NCBI GenBank assembly: GCA_035063785.1
Contig: JAPSFS010000003.1
Span: forward strand, 1-64,000
Length of the DNA: 64,000 bases
Direction: 5' to 3'
DNA from: Comamonas_C sp026954015
GTDB taxonomy: Bacteria > Pseudomonadota > Gammaproteobacteria > Burkholderiales > Burkholderiaceae_C
This document shows, piece after piece, positions 62,226 to 64,000 of this stretch. The notes under the pieces are model-generated. The model ran no database searches. It saw only the letters and a list, made by a program, of their open reading frames with translations, and had not been told where the DNA came from. A program made the translations under genes and the position numbers. The stretch's first letter is position 1. Every line of letters begins with the position of its first letter.

Positions 62226-63455
62226 TCAGTGCGTCGGCGTGCGCGCGACGGGGTGCAGCGGCCAGGTCCAGGCGAGCCAGGCGGCGGTGATCACCGCGGT
62301 GACGGCGAACAGGCCCGTGGCGCCGCCCCATTGCGCCAGCGCCCCCCCGACCGCGCCGCCCAGGAACAGGCCGATGGACTGCAGCGTGTTGTATGCGCCG
62401 AGCGCTGCGCCGCGCAGGTTCGCCGGCGCCATGCGCGAGACCAGGCTGGGCTGCGTTGCCTCCAGCGCGTTGAAGCCGCAGAAGAACACGAGCAGCAGCA
62501 CGCCCATGGTCCACAGCGACGGCGTGCCACCGCTGGCCGCGAGCAGGCTGAAGCCCACCTGCACCACCAGCACCAGCACGATCGAGAGCAGCAGCGCCGC
62601 GCGCAGCCGCCCGCGCCGCTCCATCGAAAAAAGCCCGCCCATCGCGACGAACGACAGCACCACCGCGGGCAGGTACACCTGCCAGTGCGCGGCCTTGGGC
62701 AGGCCCGCGTGCACCAGCATCGCGGGCACGGCCATCCACATCGCCATCTGCACCGTGTGCAGCGCGCACACGCCCAGGTTCAGCCGCATCAGGTCGCCGT
62801 GGCGCCAGACCTGCGAGAGGCGCCCGCGCGGCAGATCGGCGTGCTGCTTCGGCTCGGCCGGCACCACCCAGAGCACCACCGCGATGCCCGCGAGCGTGAG
62901 CGCGAACGTGAGAGCGAACAGCCCCGACAGCCCCATCCACGCGGTGAGCACCGGCGCGGCCACGAGCGCGATCGCGAACATCAGCCCGATGCTCGCGCCC
63001 ACGAGCGCCATCGCTTTCGTGCGCACCGCGTCGCGCGTGAGGTCCGACAGCAGCGCCGTCACCGCCGCCGACACCGCGCCCGCGCCCTGCACCGCGCGCC
63101 CCACCAGCAGTCCGGTGAGCGTGCCCGCGAGCGCCGCGATCAGGCTGCCCAGCGCAAACACCACCAGGCCCGCGACGATGATGCGCTTGCGCCCGAAACG
63201 GTCGGACGCGATGCCCAGCGGCAGTTGCAAAAAGGCCTGCGTCATGCCGTAGGCGCCCATCGCCAGGCCCACCATCGCCAGATCCTCGCCGCCGGGGTAT
63301 TTGCCCGCCTCCAGCATGAAGACGGGCAGCACGAGGAACAGCCCCAGCATGCGCAGCGCGAAGATCAGCGCGAGGCTGATGCTGGAACGCCGCTCGGTGG
63401 CAGTCATGCGGTGCGGCGCGGAATCGGACGGGGGCGTGCGGAAAGAGGCAGACAT
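62226..63455 (-). CDS. MFS transporter between uvrA and ssb
   Basis: This 409-aa protein has 12 predicted membrane helices and the MFS loop motif GIASDRFGRKRIIVAGL. Segments IFALRMLGLFLVLPVFMLEA and VFFCGFNALEATQPSLVSRM resemble the conserved MFS gene that neighbours uvrA and ssb in pseudomonads. Start MSASFRTPPSDSAPHR at 63455 is likely; MTATERRSS at 63407 is possible. Substrate unknown. Confidence 0.88.
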   Translation of the reverse strand: MSASFRTPPSDSAPHRMTATERRSSISLALIFALRMLGLFLVLPVFMLEAGKYPGGEDLAMVGLAMGAYGMTQAFLQLPLGIASDRFGRKRIIVAGLVVFALGSLIAALAGTLTGLLVGRAVQGAGAVSAAVTALLSDLTRDAVRTKAMALVGASIGLMFAIALVAAPVLTAWMGLSGLFALTFALTLAGIAVVLWVVPAEPKQHADLPRGRLSQVWRHGDLMRLNLGVCALHTVQMAMWMAVPAMLVHAGLPKAAHWQVYLPAVVLSFVAMGGLFSMERRGRLRAALLLSIVLVLVVQVGFSLLAASGGTPSLWTMGVLLLVFFCGFNALEATQPSLVSRMAPANLRGAALGAYNTLQSIGLFLGGAVGGALAQWGGATGLFAVTAVITAAWLAWTWPLHPVARTPTH

Positions 63456-63579
63456 CGGCGGATGGCGCGCAGGGCGCGCAGGCCAACAAGGATCGACAGG
63501 CGGGCCATTGTGCATGATCGCGGGCCGGCCGGAACGCCTTCGCTCCTGCTTACCACAATGGACGCCGTGCGATCGATAG

Positions 63580-63740
63580 GGCGACGCTGAACAAGTCCCC
63601 GCGATGTGTCGCGCCCTGTCTGGGGGATGGGATGCAAGGAGCAAAGCGCAGGCATGGCGGTGGCATGGCGAGCATTTGCAACGCCGCAGACCGCCCCAGG
63701 CAGGGATGCGACGCTCGTGAGGAACTTGTTCAGCGTCGCC
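63580..63740. mobile_element. MITE-like element, family C (161 bp)
   Basis: Left end GGCGACGCTGAACAAGTCC and right end GGAACTTGTTCAGCGTCGCC are inverted repeats of about 19 bp with one mismatch or gap. The inside has no open frame of note. A half copy of the same end is at 17613. Size, ends and lack of coding fit a non-autonomous transposable element. It lies just upstream of uvrA (17 bp from its ATG). Confidence 0.8.
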
Positions 63741-63757
63741 ATAATGCTTGGTTGCCC

Positions 63758-64000
63758 ATGAACAAGCCCGCCGAGCCCCTGCTGCTTTCCGAACCCGACC
63801 GGGGCCTGCCTCTGTCGCTGGCGCTGCGCCGCCCGCGCATCGGCATTCGCGGGGCACGCACGCACAACCTCAAGAACATCGACCTCGATATTCCCGCGCA
63901 CCAGCTCGTGGTGATCACGGGGCTTTCGGGCTCGGGCAAATCCTCGCTGGCGTTCGACACGCTGTACGCCGAGGGGCAGCGGCGCTATGTGGAGAGCCTC
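63758..64000 (+). CDS. uvrA: Excinuclease ABC subunit A, 5' part only
   Basis: The first 81 codons of UvrA, the damage-recognition ATPase of nucleotide excision repair; the gene runs off the window. RIGIRGARTHNLKNIDLDIP and the first Walker A GLSGSGKSSLAFDTLYAEGQ are diagnostic. The N-terminus has about 25 extra residues (MNKPAEPLLLSEPDRGL) before the conserved start. ATG at 63758. A family C element occupies the promoter region and no SOS box was recognised. Confidence 0.95.
   Translation, partial: MNKPAEPLLLSEPDRGLPLSLALRRPRIGIRGARTHNLKNIDLDIPAHQLVVITGLSGSGKSSLAFDTLYAEGQRRYVESL

Overview
The window is high-GC DNA from a betaproteobacterium of the order Burkholderiales, most likely family Comamonadaceae (Acidovorax/Alicycliphilus/Comamonas-like). 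Four things point there: a multicomponent phenol hydroxylase operon with the AphR/AphS regulator pair known from Comamonas, an S-adenosylhomocysteine riboswitch in front of metH, an lptD-surA-rsmA order with a divergent sugar kinase, and several dispersed palindromic repeats. The species cannot be named from the sequence alone.

Layout. 1-5110: the start of a phenol hydroxylase operon (dmpK-L-M-N order, minus strand, dmpN cut by the window edge), its sigma-54 promoter and two enhancer sites, a divergent XylR/DmpR-class activator, and a GntR-family repressor. 5138-7317: M48 peptidase and MmgE/PrpD genes. 7445-16170: a complete type II-C CRISPR-Cas9 locus. It has 59 identical 37-nt repeats with 58 spacers, a terminator, cas2, cas1 and cas9 (1123 aa, all nuclease residues present), and a tracrRNA divergent from cas9. 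The pre-crRNA strand (+) converges on the cas operon (-), as in Neisseria meningitidis, and the tracrRNA closely resembles the Neisseria one. 16200-26599: transporters (EamA, AmpG, MATE), a truncated cupin gene, a two-component system, a c-type cytochrome, riboflavin synthase, a lipase, RsmE and a cell-wall sugar kinase. 26698-31326: outer-membrane biogenesis and ribosome genes lptD-surA-rsmA. 31405-32539: a secreted barnase-like RNase, its barstar inhibitor and an orphan gene remnant. 32676-41135: malic enzyme, a class III aminotransferase, ferredoxin, a DinG-type helicase and lipoproteins. 41543-44376: SAH riboswitch and the C-terminal half of a split MetH. 44473-52418: manC-galE, a SPOR protein, birA, a SET-domain methyltransferase and topoisomerase III with a SWIB tail. 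52694-63455: NERD helicase, GST, Fsr-type and FUSC transport proteins, SlyD, a class I amidotransferase, an HPF-like protein, Ssb and an MFS gene. The window ends in the 5' end of uvrA.

Three dispersed repeat families recur between genes and sometimes inside them. Family A is a roughly 40-bp palindrome around AGCTGCT-GCGCTTG (nine copies). Family B is a 109-bp element with TCATACGG/CCGTATCA ends (two copies). Family C is a 161-bp MITE-like element with about 19-bp inverted ends (one full copy, one half). They have supplied stop codons or C-terminal codons to several host genes.

The most notable item is the CRISPR-Cas9 system: a large, apparently intact II-C Cas9 with a long array, a spacer-like relic beside the first repeat, a duplicated spacer, and a spacer that begins with a near-copy of the repeat end.
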